A stretch of DNA of 64,000 bases from Klebsiella sp. BIGb0138 (GTDB lineage: Bacteria; Pseudomonadota; Gammaproteobacteria; Enterobacterales; Enterobacteriaceae). A program made the position numbers and the translations under genes. Below are positions 9,193 to 20,905 of this stretch, piece by piece (the stretch's first letter is position 1; each line of letters starts with the position of its first letter). The stretch is taken from assembly GCF_004342285.1 (NCBI RefSeq), contig NZ_SMCV01000006.1, forward strand, positions 1 to 64,000, given 5' to 3'. Under the pieces are notes generated by a model. The model ran no database searches. It saw only the letters and a program-made list of their open reading frames with translations, and was not told where the DNA came from.

Positions 9193-10482
9193 CCTCCATC
9201 TGAGCTGCATGCCCTCACCTGCCAGCGCTTCCCCTTCGCGGGTGACAAACAGGGAATCCGCCGCCGCAATCAGCGTCTCACCGTAAAACAGCAGCGGTGT
9301 GGTATCGCGACGCCAGGGCGCCACCCCCAGCTCCTGCCAGATTTTTTTCAGCTTGCGGCCGCCATGACGGCCGACAATATGCAGATGGCCGCCGGCGCGA
9401 AAGCGCACCGTCACCCCCTCATCGGCGCGCGGCGCGCGTAAAGGCCCGCCAGCCAGCAGCGTCAGCTCGCCAAGCCCGTCCGGGAGACACAGCGGTTGGC
9501 GACAATCAGCCCACGGCACAACCGCCTCCGCCTGGCCGGGGAAATATTTCACCCACCACAGCCGCTGCTGGTAACGACGCACGGTAAAGTCGCCAAGGCG
9601 CAAACAGGGGAAGGCATCCTCCCGAGCCAGCGCGACTTCCCGCCAGATGCGCTCCGTCATTTCGCGCGAAGGCATCGGCGCATTGTGCCCCGCCAGCCAG
9701 CGCCGCAGCAGCGCGGCGCGGCGCGGCGCGCTCATAACCATCAGCGGCTCAATGGCTAACGTCCCGTCCGCCGCCACCAGCTTTGCCAGCTCTTCCGCCA
9801 GCAGCTCATCCAGCAGCTGTTCCTGCTCGCCACACAGGCTGGCGCTGCGGGCGACCGCCTCGCTAAAGTGCGGCCAACGCGCGTTCAGCCGCGGGACAAC
9901 GCGCAGGCGGAGAAAGTTGCGATCGTAGGTATCATCCTGATTGCTCTCATCCTCAATCCAGCGCAGCTGATGAGCCAGCGCCCACTGACGTAACGCCTGG
10001 CGACGGCAGTTCAGCAGCGGACGGAGCAGCTTTGTGGCGGCAAAATCAGAACACGCCGCCATGGCAGCCAGCCCGGTCGGGCCGCTGCCGCGCTTAAGCG
10101 CCAGCAGAAAGGTTTCACACTGATCGTCAAGATGCTGCGCCGTGACCAGCACTTCCCCCGGCATCAGCGTCGTGCGGAAAGCCTGATAACGCGCCTGCCG
10201 GGCATGCGCCTCCACGCCGAGCCCCTCATTCGCCAGGGTCACCCGTTCCACCACCAGCGGAAGCTGCCATTGCTGACAAATCTGCTGACAGTGCGTAACC
10301 CAGCTATCGGCGTTAGCGCTCAGGCCGTGGTGAATATGGATGGCCCGCAGCTGCACCGTCGGATCACGCTCGCGCCAGCACACCAGCTGATGTAAAAGCA
10401 CCGTCGAATCCAGGCCGCCGCTGAAGGCCACCAAAAACTGACGATAGGGTTGAAGGCTTGGCGCAATATCTGGAGTCATCAT
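9178..10482 (-). CDS. tilS: tRNA(Ile)-lysidine synthase
   Basis: Essential cytoplasmic enzyme that converts C34 of the CAU-anticodon isoleucine tRNA to lysidine so that it reads AUA. The N-terminal PP-loop SGGLDS (about residues 20-25) binds ATP, and TilS substrate-binding and C-terminal domains follow ([10 protein letters not shown] region, [10 protein letters not shown]). I used the ATG at 10482 (434 residues; E. coli 432); the next codon at 10479 is also ATG. No strong ribosome site precedes either. Confidence 0.95.
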   Translation of the reverse strand: MMTPDIAPSLQPYRQFLVAFSGGLDSTVLLHQLVCWRERDPTVQLRAIHIHHGLSANADSWVTHCQQICQQWQLPLVVERVTLANEGLGVEAHARQARYQAFRTTLMPGEVLVTAQHLDDQCETFLLALKRGSGPTGLAAMAACSDFAATKLLRPLLNCRRQALRQWALAHQLRWIEDESNQDDTYDRNFLRLRVVPRLNARWPHFSEAVARSASLCGEQEQLLDELLAEELAKLVAADGTLAIEPLMVMSAPRRAALLRRWLAGHNAPMPSREMTERIWREVALAREDAFPCLRLGDFTVRRYQQRLWWVKYFPGQAEAVVPWADCRQPLCLPDGLGELTLLAGGPLRAPRADEGVTVRFRAGGHLHIVGRHGGRKLKKIWQELGVAPWRRDTTPLLFYGETLIAAADSLFVTREGEALAGEGMQLRWRKTGG

Positions 10483-10548
10483 GATGATAGTGCTGGCTGA
10501 GAAGAGATAGCCCGGCACGTTACCGGCCCGGACTCTCGCTGGCAAGGG

Positions 10549-10938
10549 TTACTGTTGATAAATCTCCAGCGGCAGGCCGTCCGGATCGTTAAAGAAGGTA
10601 AAGCGCTTGTCGGTAAAGGGATCGACACGAATCCCCTCACAGGCCACGCCATGCGCTTCCAGATGAGCCACCGCCGCGTCAATATCATCCACGCTAAAGG
10701 CCAGATGGCGCAAACCGCAGGCTTCCGGGCGGCTGGGACGAGCAGGAGGGAACGGGAAAGAGAACAGCTCAATGACATACTCGCCATTCAATGCCAGATC
10801 GCCCTTCCACGAGTCGCGCTCTTCACGATAAAACTCGCTCTGCAGCGTAAAGCCGAGGATATCGCAGTAAAAGGCTTTGCTCTGCGCATAGTTGGTGGCG
10901 ATGATGGCGATATGGTGAACCCGTTTTAAACCCAGCAT
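10549..10938 (-). CDS. yaeR: VOC/glyoxalase-family protein YaeR
   Basis: Small (129-residue) vicinal-oxygen-chelate fold protein with two beta-alpha-beta-beta-beta modules. Candidate metal ligands are seen at VHHIAI (about residues 7-12), ELFSF and LRHLAFS, and the final LEIYQQ. Similar to glyoxalase I but with no established substrate. The ATG at 10938 follows GGAGGAGTTTAACC. It lies between ldcC and tilS on the same strand. Confidence 0.92.
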   Translation of the reverse strand: MLGLKRVHHIAIIATNYAQSKAFYCDILGFTLQSEFYREERDSWKGDLALNGEYVIELFSFPFPPARPSRPEACGLRHLAFSVDDIDAAVAHLEAHGVACEGIRVDPFTDKRFTFFNDPDGLPLEIYQQ

Positions 10939-11001
10939 GGTTAAACTCCTCCTGTTGATATTCACCAGGTTACTCGCAGCGCTCGCCGCGGCGCAAGCCC
11001 G

Positions 11002-13140
11002 TTAGTCATTTTTTAAGACTCGTACCCGGTATACGCCGTCATCGCCGCGCTTCGCGCCGTGGATGTCCGTCTCGAACCCCGGGTAATGGCGCCCAATCGA
11101 GCACAGCATCAGCAGGAAATCGAGTACCGTCCGGCTCTCTTCGGTAATCATCTCGCCAGGCATCAGCAGCGGTACGCCCGGCGGGTACGGTAGAATCATA
11201 TTGGCAGAGATGCGCCCGACGAGGTTTTCCAGTTCAATGGTTTCCACCTCGCCTTTAATTTGCCGCTGCCAGGCCTGATTAGGGGTCATTTTCATTTCCG
11301 GCAGCACATCAAACGCGCTTAACATCAGCTGCGAAAGCTGGTGCTGGCGAATCAGGCGATGGATCCCCTGCGCCAGATCCTGAATGCGCATATTGCGGTA
11401 GAAGTCAGGATCTTCAGCATACAGATCCGGCAGCATATTCTTCACCCGCAGGTTGAGATCGTAGGCGCGCTTAAACTCCGTTAAGCCGCGCAGCAGCCCC
11501 ATTGCCCGGGTTTTATCAATGCCGATGCTGAACAGAAACAGCAGGTTGTAGGGGCCGGTTTTCTCTACCACCACCCCGCGTTCATCCAGGAACTTCGCCA
11601 CCAGCGCGGCCGGGATCCCTTCCTCCGCCATATGGCCCTGTTCGTCCATTCCCGGCGTGAGGATCGTTACCTTCACCGGATCGAGGAACATATGGTCATC
11701 ATCGGCATCTTTAAAACCGTGCCAGTCCTCGCCGCTTGCCACCGGCCAGCACTGCACCTGCTCAATATCTTCCGGCTGCCAGATATCGAAGAACCAGCCG
11801 TCGGACTCTTCCCGTAAGCGCTGAACCTCCTTGCGAAAATCCATCGCTCGCTCTATCGAACGCTGAATCAGGCGCTTGCCTGAATTGCCGCGCAGCATTG
11901 CCGCCGCGGTTTCGATCGACGCAACGATCGGGTAGCTCGGCGACGTTGAGGTATGCATCATAAAGGCTTCATTAAAGGTCTCTTCGTCGTAGCTGCCTTT
12001 AATATGGATCAGCGATGCCTGCGACAACGCGGCCAGCATTTTGTGCGTCGATTGAGTTTCGAAGATCACCTTTCCGGGGATCCGTTCGCCGCTCATCCCG
12101 CTTTTCCCCTGGTAGATCGGATGGAAATGGGTATAGGGCACCCAGGCGGAGTCAAAATGGATCGAAGGCACATCCAGAGTCTCTTTGAGCCAGGTGGTGT
12201 TATAGAGCAGCCCGTCGTAGGTGGAGTTGGTGATCACCGCATGAACCGGCCACGCCGCCCCGCCCGTCGCGTTCACCTTTTGCTGGATACTATCGCGGGT
12301 AAATTCGCGTTTCGGGATGCCGCCCAGAATGCCCAACGCATTACGCGTCGGTTTCAGCCACAGCGGTACCACGTCGCTCATCATCAGCAGGTGCGCCAGA
12401 GATTTGTGGCAGTTACGGTCGATGAGCAGCGTACTGCCCGCCGGCGCGGAATACATGCCAACAATCTTATTCGAGGTCGAGGTTCCGTTAGTCACCATGT
12501 AGCTCTGTTCGGCGCCGAAGGCGCGGGCGATATACTCCTCGGCTTCGAGATGCGGACCGGTATGATCGAGCAGCGACCCCAGTTCGGTGACTGAAATCGA
12601 CACGTCGGCTTTTAAGGTATTGCCGCCAAAGAAGTCATAAAACAGGCAGCCCACCGGGCTTTTCTGATACGCGCTGCCGCCCATGTGCCCGGGGGTACAG
12701 AAGGTATATTTCCCCTCCTGTACATAGTTGAACAAGGCTTTGGTAAACGGCGGCGTAATGTTGTCGAGGTATTCGCGGGTGTACTGGGCGATACGGGTGG
12801 CGATCTCCTGCGCCAGGCCGAGCGCGTATTCGAAGAACCACAGCGTCATGCGCAGATCCTGGCTGCTGACGTCCATCGTCGAATGCGCATTGATAAATGC
12901 ATACAGCGGGAGGTATTCATTCAGCTGATTAATCTCGCTGCACAGATCGACGTTGTACTCATCCCAGTCGAAGATGACCCCGCAGATCCGCGGATTGTGT
13001 TCGATAAACTGCAGCAGGTCGGCGCTGTTTTGCGGCCAGATGGTCTGGAAACCCTGCCGTTGCAGGGCCGCTTCCAGCTCTTTGATCGGCTCGTCTTTAT
13101 GATAGACGCCGTGGGGCCCCATGATGGCGATGATATTCAC
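11002..13140 (-). CDS. ldcC: Constitutive lysine decarboxylase LdcC
   Basis: PLP-dependent decarboxylase that turns lysine into cadaverine and CO2, consuming protons; it assembles as decamers. It has an N-terminal wing domain (about residues 1-130), a PLP core with Schiff-base lysine in the motif STHKML (about 364-369) and a C-terminal domain. It matches E. coli LdcC along its length, including MNIIAIMGPHG at the start, which is here read from GTG (13140) five bases after GGAGG plus AAAGC. 712 versus 713 residues. No cadBA genes are nearby, consistent with LdcC rather than acid-inducible CadA. Confidence 0.95.
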   Translation of the reverse strand: MNIIAIMGPHGVYHKDEPIKELEAALQRQGFQTIWPQNSADLLQFIEHNPRICGVIFDWDEYNVDLCSEINQLNEYLPLYAFINAHSTMDVSSQDLRMTLWFFEYALGLAQEIATRIAQYTREYLDNITPPFTKALFNYVQEGKYTFCTPGHMGGSAYQKSPVGCLFYDFFGGNTLKADVSISVTELGSLLDHTGPHLEAEEYIARAFGAEQSYMVTNGTSTSNKIVGMYSAPAGSTLLIDRNCHKSLAHLLMMSDVVPLWLKPTRNALGILGGIPKREFTRDSIQQKVNATGGAAWPVHAVITNSTYDGLLYNTTWLKETLDVPSIHFDSAWVPYTHFHPIYQGKSGMSGERIPGKVIFETQSTHKMLAALSQASLIHIKGSYDEETFNEAFMMHTSTSPSYPIVASIETAAAMLRGNSGKRLIQRSIERAMDFRKEVQRLREESDGWFFDIWQPEDIEQVQCWPVASGEDWHGFKDADDDHMFLDPVKVTILTPGMDEQGHMAEEGIPAALVAKFLDERGVVVEKTGPYNLLFLFSIGIDKTRAMGLLRGLTEFKRAYDLNLRVKNMLPDLYAEDPDFYRNMRIQDLAQGIHRLIRQHQLSQLMLSAFDVLPEMKMTPNQAWQRQIKGEVETIELENLVGRISANMILPYPPGVPLLMPGEMITEESRTVLDFLLMLCSIGRHYPGFETDIHGAKRGDDGVYRVRVLKND

Positions 13141-13202
13141 GCTTTCCTCCTGGAATTGACCTGAGTCAGGCATCATAGCAATCGCGCTGGCGTATCGCAC
13201 AT

Positions 13203-13228
13203 AAAAAAAGGGCCGGAAAATCCGGCCC
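13203..13228 (-). terminator. Terminator after accA
   Basis: On the minus strand, stem GGGCCGGA / TCCGGCCC with a short loop is followed by seven Ts (13209-13203). Located 25 bases past the accA stop, it separates accA from ldcC. Confidence 0.85.
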
Positions 13229-13253
13229 CTGGAATACTTAACGCGAGCAACGA

Positions 13254-14213
13254 TCAGGCGTAGCCGTAGCTCATCAGACGCTGATAGCGACGGTTCAACA
13301 GCTCTTCCTCGCTCAGGGTGTCGAGGTCAGCCAGGTCGGCCAGCAGCTGCGCTTTCAGGCTTGCCGCAATGGCTTCCGGATTACGATGCGCGCCGCCTAA
13401 TGGCTCCGGAATAATGGAGTCAATCAGCTTCAGCTCTTTCAGACGCGGCGCAACGATGCCCATCGCTTCAGCCGCCAGCGGGGCTTTATCCGCACTTTTC
13501 CACAGGATGGAGGCGCAGCCTTCCGGGGAAATCACCGAGTAGGTGCTGTACTGCAGCATGTTCACTTTGTCGCCCACGCCAATCGCCAGCGCGCCGCCGG
13601 AACCACCTTCACCGATAACGGTGCAGATAACCGGTACGCTCAGACGTGACATTTCACGCAGGTTACGGGCAATCGCTTCAGACTGGCCACGCTCTTCCGC
13701 ACCAACGCCAGGATATGCTCCTGGGGTGTCGATAAAGGTGATGATCGGCATTTTGAAGCGCTCAGCCATCTCCATCAGGCGCAGCGCCTTACGGTAGCCT
13801 TCCGGAGCCGGCATACCGAAGTTGCGACGAATTTTTTCTTTCGTTTCGCGCCCCTTCTGATGGCCGATAATCATCACCGGCCGCCCGTCCAGACGTGCAA
13901 TACCACCGACAATCGCTTTATCGTCGGCATATGCGCGGTCACCGGCCAGCTCGTCAAATTCGTCGAATGCCAGGCGAACATAATCCAGGGTGTATGGGCG
14001 ACGTGGATGGCGTGCCAGTTGCGCAACCTGCCATGCCCCCAGATCGGCGAAGATTTTGCGCGTCAGCTCTACGCTTTTTTCGCGCAGACGATGCACCTCT
14101 TCGTCGATGTTAATATCTAGTTTCTCATCCTGACGGCTTACTGCAGTCAGGGAATCGATTTTCGCTTCCAGCTCTGCAATCGGCTGTTCAAAATCAAGGA
14201 AATTCAGACTCAT
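13254..14213 (-). CDS. accA: Acetyl-CoA carboxylase, carboxyltransferase alpha subunit
   Basis: Alpha subunit of the carboxyltransferase that makes malonyl-CoA for fatty acid synthesis, working with AccD and biotinylated AccB. The crotonase-fold core includes [12 protein letters not shown] (about residues 110-121) and the oxyanion-forming [12 protein letters not shown] near 200-211. Length 319 is identical to E. coli. It starts 12 bases after the dnaE stop, so it is likely co-transcribed with dnaE. Confidence 0.98.
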   Translation of the reverse strand: MSLNFLDFEQPIAELEAKIDSLTAVSRQDEKLDINIDEEVHRLREKSVELTRKIFADLGAWQVAQLARHPRRPYTLDYVRLAFDEFDELAGDRAYADDKAIVGGIARLDGRPVMIIGHQKGRETKEKIRRNFGMPAPEGYRKALRLMEMAERFKMPIITFIDTPGAYPGVGAEERGQSEAIARNLREMSRLSVPVICTVIGEGGSGGALAIGVGDKVNMLQYSTYSVISPEGCASILWKSADKAPLAAEAMGIVAPRLKELKLIDSIIPEPLGGAHRNPEAIAASLKAQLLADLADLDTLSEEELLNRRYQRLMSYGYA

Positions 14214-14225
14214 AGTATTCCTGTA

Positions 14226-17200
14226 TTAGTCAAACTCCAGTTCCACCTGCTCCGAGCCGATCAGGCCACGCAGATCGTTGAGTAAACGATCGCTCGGAGA
14301 GACGCGCCATGTTGCGCCAAAACGCAGCCGCGCGCGCGCATCCGCCCTCTGATAATAGAGGTGTACTGGAATGGTTCCCGAACGGTGGGGTTCCAGAGAC
14401 TGACGGAGTCGGTTTAAAAGCTGGTCATCAATTTGCCTGTCCGTCAGCGAGATAGCAAGCCCGCGAGCATATTTTTCCCGGGCTTCGTCAATGTCCATGA
14501 CTTCACGGGCGGTCATTTTAAGCCCCCCGCTGAAGTCATCAAAGCTGACCTGTCCGCTGACGATAAGTATGCGGTCTTTTTCCAGCAATTGCTGATATTT
14601 ATCCAGCGCGTCGGTGAATAACATCACCTCCAGACGCCCGGAACGGTCATCCAGCGTACAGATGCCGATACGATTACCGCGCTTGGTGACCATTACCCGC
14701 GCAGCAATAACGAGCCCCGCCGCCGTGGTGACTTTACCACGATCGGTCGGATGCATATCTTTAAGTCTCACGCCGCCAACATAGCGTTCAATCTCTTTTA
14801 AATACTGGTTGATCGGGTGGCCCGTCAGATACAGCCCCAGGGTCTCCCTTTCGCCATCCAGCACCACCTGCTCCGGCCACGGCTGGCAGTTGGCATAGGA
14901 CTGTTCGATCTGTTCCGGCTCTTCCGCCAGCACCCCGAACATATCCGCCTGGCCAATCGCCTCGGCTTTCGCATGTTGATCGGCGGCCTTCAGCGCATCG
15001 CCCAGCGAATTCATTAATGCTGCACGATGCGGCCCGAGGCGGTCAAACGCCCCGGACATAATCAGTTTTTCCAGCACCCGCCGGTTGAGCTTTTTGGTAT
15101 CGGTACGGGCGCAAAGATCGAACAACTCGCGGAAATAGCCACCGTCGTTACGCGCTTCGATAATGGCTTCGATCGGGCCTTCACCCACCCCTTTAATCGC
15201 GCCGATACCGTAAACGATTTCACCGTCGTCGTTAACGTGGAAATGGTACAGCCCGGAGTTGATATCCGGCGGCAGAATTTTCAGCCCCATCCGCCAGCAT
15301 TCGTCTACCAGCCCGACCACTTTTTCGGTGTTATCCATATCCGCGGTCATCACCGCCGCCATAAACTCGGCGGGATAGTGCGCTTTCAGCCACAGCGTCT
15401 GGTAGGAGACCAGCGCATAGGCCGCCGAGTGCGATTTGTTAAACCCATAACCGGCGAATTTCTCCACCAGATCAAAGATTTTGATCGCCAGCTCGCCGTC
15501 AATGCCGTTTTTCCTCGCCCCTTCTTCGAAGGTACCGCGCTGCTTGGCCATCTCTTCCGGCTTTTTCTTACCCATCGCACGACGCAGCATATCCGCGCCG
15601 CCGAGAGTATAGCCTGAGAGCTCCTGGGCAATCTGCATGACCTGCTCCTGATAAAGGATAATGCCATACGTCGGCTCAAGCACCGGTTTCAGGCACTCAT
15701 GCTGCCACTGCACGTCCGGGTAAGAGATCTCTTCGCGGCCGTGTTTACGGTCGATAAAGTTATCTACCATCCCCGATTGCAGCGGCCCCGGTCGGAACAG
15801 GGCCACCAAAGCGATCATATCTTCGAAGCAGTCGGGCTGAAGACGTTTAATGAGGTCTTTCATGCCGCGCGATTCAAGCTGGAAAACCGCGGTGGTTTCC
15901 GAGCGTTGCAGCATATCGAAGCTTTTCTTATCGTCCAGCGGGATCGCCGCGATATCCAGCGGCGGCTCGCCGTTCTTCGCCCGCCGCTTGTTGATCATCT
16001 CCAGCGCCCAGTTGATGATGGTCAGCGTACGCAGGCCAAGGAAGTCGAACTTCACCAGCCCGGCGTATTCTACGTCGTTCTTGTCAAACTGGGTAACCGG
16101 ATGCAGACCGGCTTCATCGCAATATAGCGGGGCGAAATCGGTAATTTTGGTCGGGGCGATAACCACGCCCCCCGCATGCTTACCGGCGTTACGCGTGACG
16201 CCCTCCAGCTTGCGCGCCATGTCGATCAGGGCTTTAACTTCTTCGTCAGCTTCGTAGATTTCCGGCAGCTGCGGCTCGGCTTCAAACGCCTTTGCCAGCG
16301 TCATCCCCGGGTCGGGCGGCACCAGCTTCGAGATCCGATCGACGAACCCGTACGGGTGGCCCAGTACGCGGCCAACGTCGCGAATAACCGCCTTCGCCGC
16401 CATCGTACCGAAGGTGATAATCTGCGATACCGCATCGCGACCGTACATCTCCGCCACGTGCTCAATAACCTGATCGCGTTTCTCCATGCAGAAGTCGACG
16501 TCAAAGTCGGGCATCGATACACGTTCCGGGTTCAGGAAACGTTCAAACAGCAGATCGAACTCCAGCGGGTCGAGATCGGTGATTTTCAAAGCATAGGCCA
16601 CCAGCGAACCGGCACCGGAACCACGACCAGGCCCGACCGGCACGCCGTTATCCTTCGACCACTGGATAAATTCCATCACGATCAGGAAGTAGCCCGGGAA
16701 CCCCATCTGGTTAATCACCTGGAGTTCGATATCCAGACGTTCATCGTACTCCGGGCGACGTCTGACACGCTCTTCGGGGTCAGGAAACAGGAACTCGAGG
16801 CGCTCTTCCAGACCTTCCTTCGATTTCTTAATCAGATAATCTTCCGTCGTCATATCCCCGGTCGGGAACTGCGGCAGGAAGTATTCGCCCAGGCGCACGG
16901 TGACGTTGCAGCGCTTAGCGATTTCGACGCTATTCTCCAGCGCCTCCGGAATATCGGAGAACAGCTCGCACATCTCTTCTTCGCTGCGCATATATTGCTG
17001 CGGCGAGTACTTACGCGGGCGTTTGGGATCGTCAAGGGTGAAGCCGTCGTGAATCGCTACGCGGATCTCATGCGCATCGAAGTCACCTGTTTCCAGAAAA
17101 CGCACGTCATTGGTGGCAACAACCGGCAAACCCCGCTCTTCCGCCAGCTGCACCGCGGCATGTAAATAAGCTTCTTCGTCGGCGCGGCCGGTACGGATCA

Positions 17201-17708
17201 GCTCCAGATAGTAGCGATTCGGGAAATGTTGTTCGTAGAAAGAGACGCATTGTTCGACCAGCGGCATATTGCCACGGGTCAGGCTGACGCCGACGTCGCC
17301 TTTCCTCGCCCCGGAGAGCAGAATCAGCCCTTCCTGGTGCTCGACCAGCCAGTCGCGGTCGATCCACGGCCCCTGCGCGCCGTAGCCACGCTGGTAGGCC
17401 CGGGAAATCAACATCGTCAGGTTCTGATATCCGGTATTGTTGGCCGCCAGCACGGTCAGTTCCGTCAGCTCATCGCCCAGCAGATCGCTCTGAACATGAA
17501 AATCCGCCCCGACGATCGGTTTGATCCCGGCGCCATGTCCCGCTCCGTAGAACTTCACCAGCCCACAGAGGTTGGTAAAATCGGTGATCGCCAGCGCAGG
17601 CATGCCGAGCGCGGCCGCCTTTTTCACCAGCGGCCCGGTTTTCGCCAGCCCATCGATCATGGAATAGTCGCTATGCACCCGCAGGTGGACGAAACGTGGT
17701 TCAGACAT
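14226..17708 (-). CDS. dnaE: DNA polymerase III alpha subunit
   Basis: Catalytic polymerase subunit of the replicase. Domains in order: PHP (about residues 1-280), palm with catalytic acidic motif PDFDVDFC (about 399-406), fingers, helix-hairpin-helix, OB fold (about 1000-1070) and C-terminal tau-binding part. The internal beta-clamp-binding motif QADMF is present near residue 920. Length 1160 equals E. coli DnaE. It lies between rnhB (37 bases upstream) and accA. Confidence 0.99.
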   Translation of the reverse strand: MSEPRFVHLRVHSDYSMIDGLAKTGPLVKKAAALGMPALAITDFTNLCGLVKFYGAGHGAGIKPIVGADFHVQSDLLGDELTELTVLAANNTGYQNLTMLISRAYQRGYGAQGPWIDRDWLVEHQEGLILLSGARKGDVGVSLTRGNMPLVEQCVSFYEQHFPNRYYLELIRTGRADEEAYLHAAVQLAEERGLPVVATNDVRFLETGDFDAHEIRVAIHDGFTLDDPKRPRKYSPQQYMRSEEEMCELFSDIPEALENSVEIAKRCNVTVRLGEYFLPQFPTGDMTTEDYLIKKSKEGLEERLEFLFPDPEERVRRRPEYDERLDIELQVINQMGFPGYFLIVMEFIQWSKDNGVPVGPGRGSGAGSLVAYALKITDLDPLEFDLLFERFLNPERVSMPDFDVDFCMEKRDQVIEHVAEMYGRDAVSQIITFGTMAAKAVIRDVGRVLGHPYGFVDRISKLVPPDPGMTLAKAFEAEPQLPEIYEADEEVKALIDMARKLEGVTRNAGKHAGGVVIAPTKITDFAPLYCDEAGLHPVTQFDKNDVEYAGLVKFDFLGLRTLTIINWALEMINKRRAKNGEPPLDIAAIPLDDKKSFDMLQRSETTAVFQLESRGMKDLIKRLQPDCFEDMIALVALFRPGPLQSGMVDNFIDRKHGREEISYPDVQWQHECLKPVLEPTYGIILYQEQVMQIAQELSGYTLGGADMLRRAMGKKKPEEMAKQRGTFEEGARKNGIDGELAIKIFDLVEKFAGYGFNKSHSAAYALVSYQTLWLKAHYPAEFMAAVMTADMDNTEKVVGLVDECWRMGLKILPPDINSGLYHFHVNDDGEIVYGIGAIKGVGEGPIEAIIEARNDGGYFRELFDLCARTDTKKLNRRVLEKLIMSGAFDRLGPHRAALMNSLGDALKAADQHAKAEAIGQADMFGVLAEEPEQIEQSYANCQPWPEQVVLDGERETLGLYLTGHPINQYLKEIERYVGGVRLKDMHPTDRGKVTTAAGLVIAARVMVTKRGNRIGICTLDDRSGRLEVMLFTDALDKYQQLLEKDRILIVSGQVSFDDFSGGLKMTAREVMDIDEAREKYARGLAISLTDRQIDDQLLNRLRQSLEPHRSGTIPVHLYYQRADARARLRFGATWRVSPSDRLLNDLRGLIGSEQVELEFD

Positions 17709-17745
17709 CTTCAGATTCCGGTTAACTTATTTCCCTACGCAAGAA

Positions 17746-18342
17746 TCAGGACGCAAGGCCCAGGGCGCGTTTTACCGGGCCAAAACTGCGCCGATGATGC
17801 TCGGTTGCGCCATGTTCGATCAGTTTTTCCAGATGGAAAGCGGTAGGGTAGCCTTTATGCTGCGCAAAGCCATATTGAGGAAATTCAAGGTCCAGCTCAG
17901 TCATTTCCGCATCGCGCGCGACTTTAGCCAGAATAGACGCTGCGCTGATTTCTGCCACCCGGCTATCGCCTTTGACCACCGCCTGTGCAGGCATGGGCAG
18001 CGACGGGCAACGGTTGCCATCTATCAGCACAAACTCCGGCGCAATCGCTAAGCCGGCAACCGCGCGTTGCATCGCCAGCATGGTCGCATGCAGAATATTC
18101 AGCTCATCAATTTCATGTGGCTCCGCGCGACCCAGACTCCAGGCTAACGCCTTCTCTTTGATTTCATCGACCAGCGTCAGACGACGCTTTTCGCTTAATT
18201 TCTTGGAATCGTTCAGGCCGACAATTGGCCGGCCAGGGTCAAGGATTACCGCCGCGGTAACCACCGCGCCAACCAACGGCCCGCGGCCAACTTCGTCAAC
18301 GCCGGCCACCAGATGGGTATGCGGATAAACAAACTCAATCAT
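17746..18342 (-). CDS. rnhB: Ribonuclease HII
   Basis: Removes single misincorporated ribonucleotides and RNA from RNA-DNA hybrids. The N-terminal [10 protein letters not shown] (about residues 14-23) carries the first catalytic Asp-Glu pair and the GRG lysine/arginine loop typical of type 2 RNases H. Length 198, as in E. coli. Its ATG overlaps the lpxB stop (ATGA), continuing the envelope operon into replication genes. Confidence 0.97.
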   Translation of the reverse strand: MIEFVYPHTHLVAGVDEVGRGPLVGAVVTAAVILDPGRPIVGLNDSKKLSEKRRLTLVDEIKEKALAWSLGRAEPHEIDELNILHATMLAMQRAVAGLAIAPEFVLIDGNRCPSLPMPAQAVVKGDSRVAEISAASILAKVARDAEMTELDLEFPQYGFAQHKGYPTAFHLEKLIEHGATEHHRRSFGPVKRALGLAS

Positions 18343-19487
18343 TTCGCTAACTCCAGTACTGCGTCCGCCGCCTGCTCATCAGCATTGCAGCGAATTTGTT
18401 GATGCAGCGCCCGGAAGGTATCGTGCATTTCGTGGCTGGTTTTGCCGTCGGCCAGCAGCGGTCGCAGCGCATCGGCAAGCCGCTGCGGCTGGCATTCGTC
18501 CTGCAACAGCTCTTTCACCAGCTCGCGTCCGGCCAGCAGATTCGGTAACGAAACGTAGTCGGTTTTCACCAGCCGTTTCGCCAGCCAGAAGGTAAACGGC
18601 TTCATGCGATAGCCAACCACCATCGGGCATTTGGCCAGCATACACTCCAGCGCCGCGGTCCCGGAGGCCAGCAGCGCGGCATCGCTGGCGATCATCGCAT
18701 CACGCGCCTGACCATCCAGCAGATGGACCGGCAGATCCGCCGCCGTTTCCGCTTTAATCCGCTCGAACTGTTCGCGCCGTTTCGCATTGACCAGCGGGAC
18801 CAGCACCTGCAGATCGGGATAGCTTGCACGCAGAATTTGCGCGGTTTTCAGAAAATCCGCACTGAGCATTTCCACTTCCGCACCGCGACTCCCCGGCAGC
18901 AGCGCCAGGCAATGCACGTCCCGGGCGATCCCTAAACGATCGCGCGCGGCGCCTTTATCCGGATCCAGCGGCATGGCATCCGCCATGGTATGACCGATAA
19001 AACGGCAGGGAACGTTAAATTTGTCGTAAAACGCTTTTTCGAAAGGCAGGAATGCCAGCACCAGATTGGTCGATCTGCCGATTTTGAAAACGCGTTTTTG
19101 CCGCCATGCCCATACCGAGGGGCTGACGTAATGGATAGTCTTAATACCCTGTTTTTTGAGATTGCCTTCGAGGGTGATATTGAAATCAGGCGCGTCGATG
19201 CCGACAAAAACGTCGGGACGCAGCTCGCTGAAACGGCGGGTAAGATCGGCGCGGATATGCAGCAGCCGACGTAAGCGGCCGAGCACTTCAACAATCCCCA
19301 TGACCGCCAGCTCTTCCATCTCATACCAGGCTTCACACCCTTCGGCCTGCATCAGCGGCCCCGCCACGCCGACAAAGCGCGCATTGGGAATGCGCGCTTT
19401 GAGCGCGCGGATCAGACCGGCGCCAAGAATATCGCCGGAGGTTTCTCCGGCGACCAGGGCAATCGTCAGGGGACGCGGTTCAGCCAT
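18339..19487 (-). CDS. lpxB: Lipid-A-disaccharide synthase
   Basis: Peripheral membrane glycosyltransferase (family GT19) that joins lipid X and UDP-2,3-diacylglucosamine into the lipid A disaccharide. The N-terminal AGETSGD (about residues 13-19) and LPGSRGAE (about 194-201) motifs are typical. Length 382 equals E. coli. The ATG overlaps the lpxA stop by one base (TAATG), so translation is coupled. Confidence 0.98.
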   Translation of the reverse strand: MAEPRPLTIALVAGETSGDILGAGLIRALKARIPNARFVGVAGPLMQAEGCEAWYEMEELAVMGIVEVLGRLRRLLHIRADLTRRFSELRPDVFVGIDAPDFNITLEGNLKKQGIKTIHYVSPSVWAWRQKRVFKIGRSTNLVLAFLPFEKAFYDKFNVPCRFIGHTMADAMPLDPDKGAARDRLGIARDVHCLALLPGSRGAEVEMLSADFLKTAQILRASYPDLQVLVPLVNAKRREQFERIKAETAADLPVHLLDGQARDAMIASDAALLASGTAALECMLAKCPMVVGYRMKPFTFWLAKRLVKTDYVSLPNLLAGRELVKELLQDECQPQRLADALRPLLADGKTSHEMHDTFRALHQQIRCNADEQAADAVLELAK

Positions 19488-20275
19488 TAACGAATCAGAC
19501 CGCGGGTTGAGCGGGCAAAGAAATCGACAAATGGCTGAACTTCAGGATGCTGAGCCGCCAGCCCGGCGATTTCCGGTTTGGCTTCGTCCAGCGTTTTTCC
19601 GCTGCGGTACAGCAGCTTATACGCGTTACGAATCGCGGTAATCGCTTCACGGCTAAAGCCGCGGCGCTTCAGGCCTTCGATGTTGACGCCATACGGCGTC
19701 GCGTGGTTGCCCTGGGCAATAACAAACGGCGGTACGTCCTGCGCAACGCCGGAGCAGCCGCCCACCATCACGTGTGCGCCGATGATGCAGAACTGGTGCA
19801 CGGCGGTCATGCCGCCGATGATGACAAAATCATCCAGCGAGACATGCCCGGCAAGGGTGGCGTTATTGGCCAGAATACAGCGGTTGCCGACCGTACAATC
19901 ATGCGCGACGTGCGCGTTGATCATCAGCAGGTTATCGCTGCCCACCTTCGTTAATCCACCGCCCTGTACTGTGCCGCGATGAATGGTGACGCTTTCGCGG
20001 ATGCGGTTGCGATCGCCAATTTCCACACGGGTCGGTTCGCCAGCATATTTCAGATCCTGGTTAACTTCACCGATAGAAGCGAACTGATAGATCTCATTAT
20101 CGCGACCAATTTTGGTGTGGCCGTTAACAACAACATGAGATTTCAGTACGGTACCTTCGCCTATTTCGACGTTAGCACCAACAATACAAAACGGGCCAAT
20201 GTGAGCGTTAGCACCGATAACGGCGCCCTCTTCCACAATGGCAGTTGGATGAATAAAGGCGGTTTTATCAATCAC
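19487..20275 (-). CDS. lpxA: UDP-N-acetylglucosamine acyltransferase
   Basis: First enzyme of lipid A synthesis: transfers 3-hydroxymyristoyl from ACP to UDP-GlcNAc. Hexapeptide repeats of a left-handed beta-helix fill the first ~190 residues (for example [14 protein letters not shown]). The catalytic histidine lies in [10 protein letters not shown] (about residues 118-127), and the C-terminal part is helical. Length 262 as in E. coli. Three bases separate it from fabZ. Confidence 0.98.
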   Translation of the reverse strand: MIDKTAFIHPTAIVEEGAVIGANAHIGPFCIVGANVEIGEGTVLKSHVVVNGHTKIGRDNEIYQFASIGEVNQDLKYAGEPTRVEIGDRNRIRESVTIHRGTVQGGGLTKVGSDNLLMINAHVAHDCTVGNRCILANNATLAGHVSLDDFVIIGGMTAVHQFCIIGAHVMVGGCSGVAQDVPPFVIAQGNHATPYGVNIEGLKRRGFSREAITAIRNAYKLLYRSGKTLDEAKPEIAGLAAQHPEVQPFVDFFARSTRGLIR

Positions 20276-20278
20276 GTA

Positions 20279-20734
20279 TCAGGCCTCCCGGCTACGCGCA
20301 CACATCATCGTTGCTTCGCAAACCACTTTACCGTCAACCAGTGCGACGCCTTTAAAGCGCGTCAGACCGCGGCGGGTTTTCTCGAAAGTGACTTCCATAA
20401 TCATCTGATCGCCTGGCACTACCGGACGTTTGAAACGCGCTTCATCAATCCCGGCGAAGTAATAGAGTTCACCCGGTTCGAGCTTACCGACGCTTTTGAA
20501 TGCCAGGATGCCGGTGGCCTGCGCCATTGCTTCCAGAATCAATACGCCTGGTAAAATCGGTTTACCAGGGAAATGCCCCTGGAAAAACGGTTCGTTAACA
20601 GAAACATTTTTTACTGCGCGCAGAAAACGACCTTCTTCAAAATCCAGCACGCGATCTACCAGCAGGAACGGGTAACGGTGAGGCAGAAGTTCCAGAATCT
20701 CTTCAATGTGCAGAGTATGAGTGTCAGTAGTCAA
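20279..20734 (-). CDS. fabZ: 3-hydroxyacyl-ACP dehydratase FabZ
   Basis: Hot-dog fold dehydratase of fatty acid elongation. The active-site histidine is in [12 protein letters not shown] (about residues 52-63) and the catalytic glutamate in LILEAMAQ. Length 151 as in E. coli. It competes with LpxA for the 3-hydroxyacyl-ACP pool, and the two genes are adjacent (three-base gap). The 171-base space to lpxD holds a hairpin and may carry a promoter. Confidence 0.98.
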   Translation of the reverse strand: MTTDTHTLHIEEILELLPHRYPFLLVDRVLDFEEGRFLRAVKNVSVNEPFFQGHFPGKPILPGVLILEAMAQATGILAFKSVGKLEPGELYYFAGIDEARFKRPVVPGDQMIMEVTFEKTRRGLTRFKGVALVDGKVVCEATMMCARSREA

Positions 20735-20905
20735 AATACTCTTCCTGTCTAAATATACTAAAAGGCAATAATAACACGGCCTGCGGCAATCTTATGAATG
20801 CAACAGGCCGAAAATTTTTACACCGTATCTTTCACGCGACGTCTTTGCCAGCAGTGACTGCCGCCTCAATGCCGCCGTGAATGATTTTGTGTGTCACCAG
20901 AGGCG

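Noticed and set aside
16176-17165. 329-codon open frame opposite dnaE
   Set aside because: Antisense shadow; dnaE is full length and conserved on the other strand.
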